Shown one piece after another: positions 53,901-62,918 of a stretch of DNA of 64,000 nt. The notes beneath the pieces are model-generated. The model was not told the DNA's origin and ran no database searches. It saw only the letters and a program-made list of their open reading frames with translations. The position numbers were made by a program, and so were the translations under genes. Source of the stretch: Pleurodeles waltl (Eukaryota > Chordata > Amphibia > Caudata > Salamandridae); contig NC_090439.1 in the NCBI RefSeq assembly GCF_031143425.1, positions 351,968,027 to 352,032,026 on the forward strand, read 5' to 3'. Positions within the stretch are counted from its first letter, which is position 1; the number at the start of each line of letters is the position of its first letter.

Positions 53901-55440
53901 GTCACCCCATCTTGGATTCCCCTAGGTGTCTAGTTTTCACAAATGCGCTGGTTTGCTAGGTTTCCTCAGGTGCCGCCTGAGCTAGAGGCCAAAATCCACA
54001 GGTAGGCACTTTGTAAAATACATATCTGTTTTTTGTGGAAAAATGTGTTGTGTCCACATTGTGTTTTGGGCCATTCCCTTTCGCGGGCGCTAGGTCTACC
54101 CACACAAGTTAGGTACCATTTTTATCGGGAGGCATGTGGGAACGCTGGGTGGAAGCAAATTCGTGGCTCCTCTCAGATTCCAGGACTTTCTGTCACCTAA
54201 ATGAGAGGAAAAAGGGTTTGTTTGGCCACATTTTGAGGTTTGCAAAGGATTCTGGGTAACAGAACCTGGTCATAGCCCACAAGTCACCCCATCTTCGATT
54301 CCCTTAGGTGTCTAGTTTTCAAAAATGCACTGGTTTGCTAGGTTTCCCCAGGTGCCGGCTGAGCTACAGGCCAAAATCCACAGGTAGGCAGTTTGTAAAA
54401 AAACACCTCTGTTTCTGTGGAAAGATTTGATGTGTCCATGTTGTGTTTTGGGGCATTTCCTTTCAGGGGCGCTAGGCCTACCCGCACAAGTGAGGTACCA
54501 TTTTTATCTGGAGACTTGGGGGAACGCTGGGTGGAAGGACATTTGTGGCTCCTCTCAGATTCCAGAACTTTCTGTCACCGGAATGAGAGGAAAAAGTGTT
54601 TTTTTGGCCAAATTGTGAGGTTTGCAAAGGATTCTGGGTAACAGAACCTGGTCAGAGACCCACAAGTCACCCCATCATGGATTCCCCTAGGTGTATAGTT
54701 TTCAAAACTGCGCCACAGGTTTGCTAGATTTCCCTAGGTGCCGGATGAGCTAGAGGCCAAGATCCACAGCTAGGTGCTTTGCAAAAAACAGCTCTGTTTT
54801 CTTTGTGAAAATTTGATGTGTCCACGTTGTGTTTTGGGGCATTTCCTGTTGTGGGCGCTAGGCCTACCCCCACAAGTGAGGTACCTTTTTTATCGGGAGA
54901 CATGGGGGAATGATGGGTGAAAGGAAATTTGTGGCTCTTCTCTGATTCCAGAACTTTCTGGCACCGAAATGATAGGAAAAAGTGTTTTTTTGGCCACATT
55001 TTGAGGTTTGCAAAGGGTTCTGGGTAACAGAACCTGGTCAGAACCCCACAAGTCACCCCATCTTGGATTCCCGTAGGTGTCTAGTTTTCACAAATGCGCT
55101 GGTTTGCTAGGTTTCCCCAGTTGCCGGCTGAGCTAGAGGCCAAAATCCACAGGTAGGCAGTTTGTAAAAAACACCTTTGTTTTCTGTGGAAAAATTTGAT
55201 GTGTCCACGTTTAGTTTTGGGCATTTCCTTTCGTGGGCGCTAGGCCTACCCCCACAAGTGAGGTACCATTTTTATCTGGAGACTTGGAGGAACGCTGGGT
55301 CGAAGGAAATGTGTGGCTCCTCTCAGATTCCAGAACTTTCTGTCACCGGAATGAGAGGAAAAAGTGTTTTTTTGGGCCACATTTTGAGGTTTGCAAAGGA
55401 TTCTGGGTAACAGAACCTGGTCAGAGCCCCACAAGTCACC
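47957..55440. repeat. 10/11-monomer higher-order repeat near the right edge (3843 bp offset changing to about 4226)
   Basis: Units at 47998, 48192, 48575, 49047 and 49391 recur 3843 bases later at 51841, 52035, 52418, 52890 and 53234. After about 50000 the match resumes at an offset larger by one monomer: 50191 matches 54417 (4226). The left copy therefore lacks one whole monomer, equivalent to about 53850-54240. The odd shared form CATAGCCCACAAG (one C missing) at 50046 and 54277 confirms the register. Confidence 0.85.
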
Positions 55441-55459
55441 CCATCTTGGATTCCCCTAG

Positions 55460-55670
55460 GTGTCTAGTTTTCAGAACTGTACAGGTTTGCTAGGTTTCCC
55501 TAGGTGAGCTAGAGGGCACAATCCACAGTTAGGCACTTTGCAAAAAACAGCTCTGTTTTCTTTGTGAAATTGTGATGTGTCCACGTTGTGTTTTGGGGCA
55601 TTTCCTGTCGCGGTTGCTAGGCCTATCCACGCAAGTGAGGTACCATTTTTATCGGGAGAGGTGGGGGAAC
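55460..55670. repeat. Diverged terminal satellite monomer
   Basis: The last unit is shortened and more diverged than any internal one: TACAGGTTTGC at 55488, loss of the GCCGGC word before TGAGCTAG at 55505, AGGGCACAATCC, and GCGGTTGCTAGGCC. It stops at GGGAGAGGTGGGGGAAC (about 55670), where flanking sequence begins. Edge monomers that escape homogenisation usually look like this. Confidence 0.8.
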
Positions 55671-56675
55671 ACATAATAGCAAAACAAGTGTTATTGCCCC
55701 TTGTCTTTCTCTACGTTTTTTCCTTCCAAATGTAACACAGTGTGTAAAAAAGACGTCCATTTGAGAAATGCCCTGCAATTCACATGCTAGGATGGGCACC
55801 CCGGAATTCAGAGATGTGCAAAAAAACACTGCTTCTCAACACCTTATCTTGTGGCCATTTTGTAAATACAAAGGTTTTCTTGATACCTATTTTTTACTTT
55901 TTATTTTTCAGCAAATTAATTGCTGTATACATGGTATAGAATAAAAACCCATTGCAAGGTGCAGCTCATTTATTGGCTCTGGGTACCTAGGGTTCTTGAT
56001 GAACTTACAAGCCTTATATATCCCCGCAACCAGAAGAGTCCAGCTGACATAACGTATATTGCTTTTAAAAACCTGACATCGCAGGAAAAAGTTACAGAGT
56101 AAAACGTGGAGAAAAATTGCTGTTTTTTTCACCTCAATTTCAATATTTTTTATTTCAGCTACTATTTTCTTTAGGAAACACATGTAGGATCTACACAAAT
56201 GACTCTTTGCTGAATTCAGAATTTTGATTACGTTTCAGAAATATTTAGCTTTCTGGGATTCAGCACTGGTTTCTTACCCATTTCGGTCACTAACTGGAAG
56301 GAGGCTGAAAGCACAAACAATAGTACAAATGGGGTATGTCCCAGTAAAATGTCAAAATTGTATTGAAAAATGGGATTTCTAATTCAGTTCTGCCTGTTCC
56401 TGAAAGCTGAGAAGATGGTGATCTTGCCACTGCAAACCCTTTATGTGATGCCATTTTCAGAGAAAAAAACAGGAGCCGCCTTCTGCAGCCCTTTTTTCCA
56501 ATTTTTTTGAAAAAAACAAAATTGTCACTGTATTTTGGCTAATTTCTCGGTCGCCTTCAGGGGAACCCACAAAGTCTGGGTATCTCTAGAATCCCTAGGA
56601 TGTTGGAAAAAAAGGACACAAATTTGGCGTGGGTAGCTTATGTGAACAAAAAGTTATGAGGGCCTAAGCGCAATT
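55671..56675. other. AT-rich right flank of the satellite array, no gene
   Basis: About 1 kb with no coherent coding frame. It contains A- and T-runs, phrases such as CCCTAGGATGTTGGAAAAAA, and a close at AAAAGTTATGAGGGCCTAAGCGC. The junction with the last monomer is abrupt but lies inside a monomer, so this may be the unique tail of a longer dispersed repeat whose internal tandem units grew into the array. That is inference. A host-unique flank is the alternative. Confidence 0.45.
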
Positions 56676-56744
56676 AGCATCATGCCTTGAGAGGCTTCAA
56701 AAAGCAGTTGTTCCCACTCTAACATATGTTTTGGTGATAAATCA

Positions 56745-56990
56745 TCAAAAGAGGGAAATATGACGACCCTTAAACCCTGTGGGACTTATTTGTCTTCTAT
56801 ATACTTCTTGAGAATTGTTGAGTTCCCACCAGCGGTACAGTTCCTGTTTACGGAGTTTTTCCAAACGTATGTATTTTGTCTTCATGCCTTCTAATTGTCT
56901 TGTTTCTGACTGGGTTGTCTTGCTACCTCCTAATTTTTGACTAAACATTTCTTGAAATATCTTATCTCTGTCATCTCCAAATGTATCCAT
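56745..56990 (-). pseudogene. N-terminal fragment of a Penelope-like (Neptune-type) element protein
   Basis: The minus-strand ATG (56990-56988) starts an 81-codon frame, MDTFGDDRDKIFQEMF. It leads through a charged helix (KYIRLEKLRKQELYRWWEL) to EVYRRQISPTGF and stops near 56745. Penelope-like elements commonly show, near the start of their protein, a helix with an RWW-type motif, a Y and then an I-P/S-x-G turn, before the reverse transcriptase. That spacing is the reason for the call. The reverse transcriptase and GIY-YIG nuclease parts are absent because the sequence changes before 56740. The assignment rests on motif recall without a database search and could be wrong. Confidence 0.4.
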
Positions 56991-56999
56991 TATGCGTCT

Positions 57000-57860
57000 A
57001 ACGATCGGGTTTTCCGTATAGACCCTGGACTCTGTGTGCAGACTGGGATCGGCGTTTCAATAAATGGGAGAACTGTTAAAGACAGTCCTTGATAATTTGA
57101 AATTCAAAGGTAAGACAGCTGACTGAGATCTCGGCCGTGCTACCTTTTGTTATATTAATATTTTTATACCTTCAAACGAAGATGCTGTTCATGCCTGTGA
57201 GAATGTACTAACATTTATACTTTATTCAGAACCCTTTGAGCATGTACTAACATTTATACTTTATTCAGAACGCATTTGATAATGTTCTATTGAAGTGTGT
57301 ACTTGCTCCTTTTACATCTTTGGCCTCACTCTATGTACATTGATTCACAATATTTTTTACTATGGAAGTCAAAAAGAAACTTAGGGCTATCTATAATTTT
57401 ATGCAACAAATACGAGCTTTTTGAAGATAATTGGTTTGATCTCTATATAAATACATATTATCATATTCATATAGAAAGGAGACTAAATACTGATAAGGAG
57501 ACGTCACTTTAGGGTACACATCATACTTTTTAACAATTATACTTTGTGCTTGTGAAAATTACTCTAACTTTTAAGTGTCACTTTGCAGAATGCTATTTTA
57601 GGATATTGGATCTTGAAGTAGAGTAAGCACATTATTGAAGGTACAACTAACATCCTCCTTTGGTATGTCATGTTTGTGAGAATTATCTACCTATTATTCT
57701 CTTTGTGTATTAAATATATGCATGTGCTATTCACAATGGGAATTGGTTAACAGGTACTTCTTCTTTCGTTTAACATATGGGTGTTGTTTTGTATTTTAAT
57801 GGCTTTCTTTGAAGGTGATATGGTTTTGTAGTTTGGGATCCATGGTTCTTTTACTGTTCA
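57000..57860. other. AT-rich non-coding stretch, probably element debris
   Basis: No coding frame shows family resemblance. It lies upstream of the minus-strand Penelope-like fragment and is probably untranslated element sequence. It contains the 39-base direct duplication listed separately. Confidence 0.45.
57203..57271. repeat. Direct duplication with 39-bp period
   Basis: ATGTACTAACATTTATACTT and its continuation to TTCAGAAC (30 bases) occur twice, at 57203-57232 and 57242-57271, with a 9-base linker. The copies are identical over the 30 bases, so the duplication is fairly recent. Confidence 0.9.
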
Positions 57861-58003
57861 CTTGACATGCTTTGATCACTGTGGTACTTTTGGTGTCTAT
57901 TATTGGATATACACTTTTTAAAGTGTCAGACATGCATGAGACTACTATGAGAATGACATGTGACAATGGATATTTGTTTTTTATTGTTATTTACATTGCC
58001 AGC

Positions 58004-58044
58004 CTTGATGAAGTCCCATTTGGGATGAAACACGTGTCAGCGGT
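58004..58044 (+). ncRNA. Decayed hammerhead-ribozyme-like motif
   Basis: The order of elements matches a minimal type I hammerhead: TTGATGA at 58005-58011 (consensus CTGATGA, first C changed); a short hairpin TCCC-ATTT-GGGA at about 58014-58025; then GAAA at 58027-58030; and a very short stem III C-ACGT-G followed by TC (58031-58038), the place where cleavage after a UH dinucleotide would occur. Minimal hammerheads with one-to-few-base stem III are known from the terminal repeats of Penelope-like retroelements, which fits the nearby protein fragment. Stem I pairs poorly (GCCAGCC against AGCGGTT) and the core C is lost, so activity is unlikely. The sense is opposite to the protein fragment at 56745-56990. 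Confidence 0.4.
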
Positions 58045-58059
58045 TATGAGTTCTTATAT

Positions 58060-58590
58060 GTGCTGAAATATATTATTATCCATGGACAGATGTATAGAGA
58101 TTGGATAATTTGGAGCTACATCTTATGATTTGGAGTTCTATCAATTAGCTGATATTTTACAGAGAGTGGACTGCTAAGAATTTATAAGAGTGAACTTCAT
58201 CCTCCCATTTTGTTCTTGGATTGAGCCAAATAGTATTTTGGATATATGAATGGACATTTACCTTTTTACTGTGTTTTTGGATTGAGTGGAAAGGTGTTTT
58301 TCACTTCCCATGTTTATGCATGTATTTTGGTTTGTATATGTAATATGTTTTCTGTCTTTTCTTGTATTTATGTTAACTTACCAATATTAAAGCCATTATT
58401 GTTTGATGGAATAGAATTTATACACCCATATGAATTTCATCTATTTGCTTACATTTTTATGCATATTTACAATGACTCTTAGAAATATGTTTCCCCAAAT
58501 GGTCCTGTTAGGAACTGTTCTGGAGTGTTTCCTTCTTTGATATATATATATATTGAGTGCTTCACTAATATTTTTCATTTATCCCCTGGT
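58060..58590. other. AT-rich non-coding stretch between element remnants
   Basis: No coding frame with family resemblance. It contains a short TA microsatellite near 58541-58553. The retroviral homology begins right after it, near 58600, so a 5' truncation or insertion junction lies here. Confidence 0.5.
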
Positions 58591-58599
58591 AAATAGACA

Positions 58600-59373
58600 T
58601 CAAATTCAAATACCTCAAGCCCCAATAGAACAGCAGCAGGTGATGCTTCCTCAACAGGTCAGCGGTCCAACCAAAGTAATAACACAGTACACCAATTCCC
58701 GTTACACAGTAAGACTGGAATAAATGATGATTGGGTAAGCGAGAGTTCGGATGAAGAGGAATGTGTGCTTGCAGCTTCTTTGAAAGTAAATCAGAATGGT
58801 CCCTATGTGAAGGGAAAAGTTATGGGTCACAGAGTTTCCTTCTTGGTTGACACAGGAGCTACACACTCTACAGTAAGATCTGCAGAGGTTCCAAATTTGC
58901 CCCTTTCAGGAAATACAGTCCAGATTGTAGGAGTAGCGAATTAGTATCTGACCAACCCAATTACAGAACCAGTTTAGGTTAAAATTGGCAACCTTAATGG
59001 ATTGCACAAATTCATAGTCTATGATTCAAGTCTGGTATCCCTACTGTGAAGAGACTTGCTGTGTAAAACCAGGTGCTCGATTACTTGTTCAAATGACAGA
59101 ATCGAGATACAGACGAATAGTGATGAAAAGGATGACCTAGCTCCAGAGACCGAGTGTGTGACAATAAATGAGGAGTACCTCCTGATTAATTTCCTTCCAG
59201 TATTTACTGTGAAGGAACTTCCTCCTGATTTACAGGGAATGGTTACAGAGAAGGCATGGGATCTGACAGAGAAAGAGATAGGCCTGATAAAGGGAGTTGA
59301 GCCAGTCAAAGTTCCTGTAAAGCTGATTTCCCCCAGATTCCCCAGTACCACATGCCACAGGATGTTCTTATAA
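58600..59373 (+). pseudogene. pro: gag end and retroviral aspartic protease, broken
   Basis: A Gln/Pro-rich gag-tail-like stretch (from 58601) ends at a stop near 58711. From about 58690 an overlapping frame runs through an acidic SESSDEEE segment into the protease, whose active-site motif is LVDTGATHS with the catalytic Asp at 58849-58851. Three in-frame stops interrupt it: TAG 58942-58944, TAG 58975-58977 and TGA 59047-59049. The same frame then reopens from 59050 to 59373 and covers the protease end and the start of the polymerase (INFLPVFTVKELP). Family knowledge: the enzyme would act as a homodimer to cleave the viral polyproteins. This copy cannot. Confidence 0.85.
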
Positions 59374-61119
59374 AGGTTGCCCAGATAATTGCAGAATTTG
59401 TCAAACAAGGGGTTTGAAAGAAGAGTTGAGCAGCCCATGTAATTCACCAATAATGGGATTGAGAAAGCTCTGTGGGAAAGTTTGAATTGTCCAGGAATTG
59501 AGAACAATAAATGACATTGTGATCAAATGTTGCCCCACAGTACCAAATCCAGCTGTGATAATGTTTTAGATTCCATGTGATGCTGAATGGTTCACTGTCA
59601 TAGACTTATCACGAGAGTTCTTTTTGGTGCCTTTTCATGAGGATAGCCAAGTTCTCTTTTGTTTCAAATTTTTAGACCAAGTTTTTTGTTGGTGTCAAAT
59701 TCCTCAAGGGTTTTCAGAGTCACCTTCCATATTCAATCAGATCTTGAAAAAGAATTTGGAGTCATTGGAATTTTCTTTTCAATCGACCTTGGTTCAGTAC
59801 ATTAATGACTTGCTGATGGCATCCAAATCGAGGGACGAGTGCAAGTTTGACACAATTGCCTTGCTGAACCATTTGGGAAAGAATGGCCATAAAGTGTCTC
59901 CACTAAAATTACAGTCAGAAAGAAGTGAAGTACTTGGGTCACAGATTGAGAAGGGATCGAGGAAAATATCCAAAGAATGGGTCACAGCAATACTGCAGAT
60001 GAGTCCCCCAGCCACCCAGAGGGATGTCAGGATATTTTTGGGGATGGTAGGCTATTGTCGCCAGTGGATTCCAAATGTTTGGGTAATTTCCAAGCCCTTG
60101 CAAAAGCTGTCTAATAAAGAGGTTACCAACCCCATAGTGTTAGACCAGGTATGCATGAAAGCGTTTTCTGAGTTGAGAGAGAGTCTGTGTAAAGCTCCAG
60201 CTTTGGGTATGCCTGATTACACAAAGGCTTTCACATTGTTTTGTCATGATCGTGATGCATGTTGTTTGTCTGTCTTGAACCAGGTACATGGATGTGTAAA
60301 CCACCCAGTAGCATATTTTTCAGCTACCTTGGACCGAGTCGCAGCAGCTTTACCAGGTTGTCTGCATGCAGTTGCAGCAGTTGGACAGAACCTAACACTG
60401 TGTGAAGGCATTGTGATGAGACACCCCTTAACTATCATGGTCCCTCACTATACTGAAATCCTACTTACAAAAACAAAGATCCAATACCTAAAAGTTGCCA
60501 GATTGACCCGTTCCGAGACAAGTATTTTAGGGTCATCAAATGTGTCATTGCAAAGACGTACAGTGCTTAACCCGGCAACCTTACTTCCAAGTGAAAATGT
60601 TGAAATTGAAAAATTAGAAGACATTGAGCATGATTGTCTTGAAGTAACTGACTTGTGCAGAAAACCGAGACCCGATATCAGAGACAACCGATTGAAAGAA
60701 AATGACCAAATTGTCTTTGTTGATGGTACCTGTCTAAGAGACAACACAGGAACACTGAGAGCAAGATATGCAGTGTGCACAATTTCTAGTATATTGGAAG
60801 CGCCTTGTCTTTGAGGAGTATATTCTGCACAAGTATCAGAACTGGTAGCCCTTACTAGAGTGTGTATGTTTCTGCTCTGCTAAATGTTACCATCTATACA
60901 GATAGCCAGTATGGATTTGGAATTGTCCATGATTTTGATCAGTTGTGGTCACAGAGACGTTTCATGACCTCTTCTGGTTCACCAGTGAGAAATGGTGAGA
61001 GAATTAGAGAATTGTTGCATGCTATCCAAATGCCTGAAAAGATTGCTGTGGTGAAATGCAGTGCACATCTGAAATCACAAGATTTTGTGTCAACGGGGAA
61101 TGGATATGCATTCAAGTAG
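59340..61119 (+). pseudogene. pol: Retroviral reverse transcriptase and RNase H, broken
   Basis: A frame change near 59335-59345 links the preceding frame to this one. The fingers region up to 59620 has several stops, then an open frame runs to a TGA at 60812-60814. Motif A (VIDLS, Asp at 59603-59605) and the IPQGFSESP block (59699 on) are present. The catalytic YxDD box reads YIND: the first catalytic Asp is AAT at 59804-59806, a single-base change that should abolish polymerisation. Thumb and connection follow (FLGMVGYCR; PVAYFSATLD). RNase H begins with FVDG (Asp 60722-60724) and resumes in another frame with TDSQYGFG (Asp 60901-60903), ending at a TAG at 61117-61119. Role in an intact virus: DNA synthesis from RNA, and removal of the RNA strand. 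Confidence 0.9.
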
Positions 61120-61139
61120 CAAGGTTTTGCGCATTGAAC

Positions 61140-62335
61140 TGAATATCGTTCAAAGATAAGTGGCAATTGTTATCTGAAGAAGATGAAACATGTCCAAGTT
61201 TTGCATTGCATGTAATAGTTACATTGGAAGAATTGAAAACATTACAGAATAATGTTGACAGGGAGGAAAAACGATCATGGAGCAAAATGAAATGTGTACA
61301 GAGACAGGATGAATTGTGGGTTTCAGAAGAGGGTCAATTAGTTTTGCCTAACAGTCTGTTGTCTCAAATGGTTAGGTATTATCATGGTCAAGCACATGTT
61401 CGGAGGGATGCCATGATTTGTTTGTTCAAACACAATTGGTTCAATCCAAAGTTTAGACAAGTTGCTGAAGCAGTTTGCAATTGTTGCGTCATTTGCCAGC
61501 AAAAGAACGCAGGAAAAGGGACAGTGGTTAATTTGAGCCACATTGGAAGAGCAGGAGGTCCATTCAGCAGAATGCAGTTGCATTTTATTGAGATGTCTGT
61601 GTGTGGAGGTTTGAGATATGTGTTGGTGGTTGTATGCATCTTTAGTCACTGGATTGAAGCATACCCTACACGAAGAAATGACAGCCTCACGGTAGAGAAA
61701 CTGCTGCTTAGGGAATTGATAATACGTTTTGGGTCTCTGGTCTCTTTAGAATCAGATATGGAAAGTCACTTCAACAATGACTAATTAAATTACTGTATTC
61801 AGCATTGAACATTGAGCAGAAGTTGCATTTTAGTTACCGCCCTGAAGCATCAGTACTAGTGGAACAGATGAATGGTACCTTGAAGTCAAGAATAGCAAAG
61901 ATGTGTGCGTCCATGAATCTGAAATGCCCTGACGCACTGCTGTTAGTTCTGATGACAATGAGAAAGAAATCCAACAGGAAGACAGGATTGTCACCGCACA
62001 AAATACTCATGGGCTGAGCAATGAGGTTGCCAGCGGTGCCTGCAAATGCACTTGTGAGCATTACAGATGCTATGGTGTTGGACTACTGCAAAGGTCTGGC
62101 TGATGTGGTTCACTCTTTCTTTCAGCAGGTGGAAGCCACCACATTACCACTGATCCAAGATCAAGGACATACCCTAAGGGCGAGTGACTGGATTGTGGTT
62201 CGGAAACACGTACGGAAGACGTGTTTGAGCCTCGCTGGAAAGGCCTGTTTCAGGTAGTTCTGGTTACTACCACAGCTGTGAAGTGTGCTGGAGTTCCAAA
62301 CTGGATCCATGCTAGCCACACAAAGAAAGTGGCAT
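61140..62335 (+). pseudogene. pol: Retroviral integrase, broken
   Basis: The zinc-binding HHCC domain is visible (HGQAH near 61384, CCVICQQ near 61483). In the catalytic core the first Asp of the DDE triad is a His codon (CAT 61581-61583, in LHFIEM). The second Asp is kept (GAT 61755-61757) and the Glu is kept (GAA 61862-61864, in VEQMNGTL). A frame change and stop occur near 61783-61800 and a TGA interrupts at 62015-62017, where an Arg codon (CGA) would be expected. A further slip lies near 62220, after which the SH3-like C-terminal pattern (RWKGLFQVV, WIHASHTKKV) continues. The enzyme would join viral DNA to the chromosome; this copy has lost an essential residue. Confidence 0.9.
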
Positions 62336-62918
62336 GTCCTTTGGACGATGAAGAAGAGTTGTTGAGAGTACCAACAACGACCACAAAATCCTCAGAGCCG
62401 GAAAGGGAAGAAAGAGAAACTGAGCACGTTGAGGACGGTTCAGTCACCCCTGTGAGAGACAGAAGGGTGACAGTAAGACAATCTCAATTGATGCAACAGG
62501 AGAATCTAGTCAGAAGGGGACTCTCCCAGAAGTAGATGAATTTGAGAGACAAACAGAGCAAACGCCAGACCCCGAGGGGGAAGGAGTTGAGGCCGATCAA
62601 AGCCAATATGATCTGACTCCCCTTGAACTGGTTGCAGACCTGTCAAGAGAAAATCCTGCAGAGCAAGAAGAAGTTTCAAGTTCAACACTGAAAAGAACAT
62701 TGACAAAGGGCCCACTGAAAGAAGATAAGTGGCCGGAGTGAAAAGCAAAGAAAAAGGAAGCAGTTGTTGAAACAACAATCGAGGAAAAAGTAGATACAAC
62801 AAGGAGAGAAGATCTGAGTGAAGGAGAGTTGCAGGATGATAGAAAGTTGAAAAGAAAGCGAATAGCAAGTCGAAGATACGCATGTCCTGAATGGGCGAAT
62901 GCAACTACAAGTGAATGA
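62336..62918 (+). pseudogene. Long charged C-terminal tail of pol
   Basis: After the integrase fold the coding continues for almost 200 codons of Glu/Lys/Arg/Ser-rich, low-hydrophobicity sequence. It runs in one frame to a TAG at 62533-62535 and then in another frame from about 62525 to TGA 62916-62918. It has one internal TGA near 62739 and a basic KLKRKR patch near 62845. No known domain is recognised. It sits where many gamma-type viruses have only a short pol tail overlapping env, so it is either a lineage-specific extension or the remnant of an extra reading frame. Confidence 0.55.

Larger units (their letters stand above)
4912..55670. repeat. Giant satellite array, 383-386 bp monomer, about 130 head-to-tail copies
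   Basis: One monomer repeats without interruption for about 50.8 kb in one orientation. Constant landmarks in each unit are TTTGCTAGGTTTCCC, GCCGGMTGAGCTAG, CAAAAAACAGCTCTG or its variant, GTGTCCACGTTGTG, GGGCGCTAGGCCTACCC, CAAGTGAGGTACC, TTTTTATCGGGAGA, GATTCCAGAACTTTCTG, TTGAGGTTTGCAAAGG, TTCTGGGTAACAGAACCTGG and CACCCCATCTTGG. Equivalent landmarks recur at spacings of 382-386 bases. Copies are usually about 85-95% alike by eye, with some pairs nearly identical at higher-order distances. The monomer length is usually not a multiple of three, and frames stop inside each unit, so the many 60-128-codon frames on both strands are not genes. No CENP-B-box-like word was seen. A centromeric, heterochromatic or transposon-internal origin is possible. 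Confidence 0.97.

Noticed and set aside
4912..55670. Well over a hundred open frames of 60-128 codons on both strands, in near-identical families
   Set aside because: All are readings of the same 384-bp satellite unit. They end at fixed stops inside each monomer, shift frame between monomers and match no protein family.
4912..55670. CRISPR array or phage-like direct repeats
   Set aside because: Units are adjacent, about 384 bp, with no short repeat plus unique spacer pattern. The context is eukaryotic.
4912..55670. CENP-B box in the satellite, suggested by TTTTTATCGGGAGA
   Set aside because: The required TTCG part and the A at the correct distance before CGGG are missing in the monomers inspected, so there is no sequence support for centromere-protein binding of this type.
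4912..55670. 5S rRNA or tRNA gene cluster as origin of the tandem repeat
   Set aside because: No box A/box B or 5S internal control region was recognised, no cloverleaf could be drawn by eye, and the T-runs are internal to the unit.
57297..58482. Several 64-78 codon hydrophobic frames
   Set aside because: AT-rich sequence gives Phe/Ile/Leu/Tyr-rich chance frames. No start context or motif supports them.
58541..58553. TATATATATATA as a promoter
   Set aside because: A short TA microsatellite in AT-rich debris. No initiator or downstream intact gene accompanies it.
58590..58720. 5' LTR or primer-binding site of the retrovirus
   Set aside because: No TG...CA-bounded repeat, polyadenylation signal or tRNA-complementary 18-mer was seen. 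The coding remnant starts directly, so the left end is missing.
59019..59507. Minus-strand 162-codon frame
   Set aside because: It is antisense to recognisable protease/polymerase coding sequence on the plus strand.
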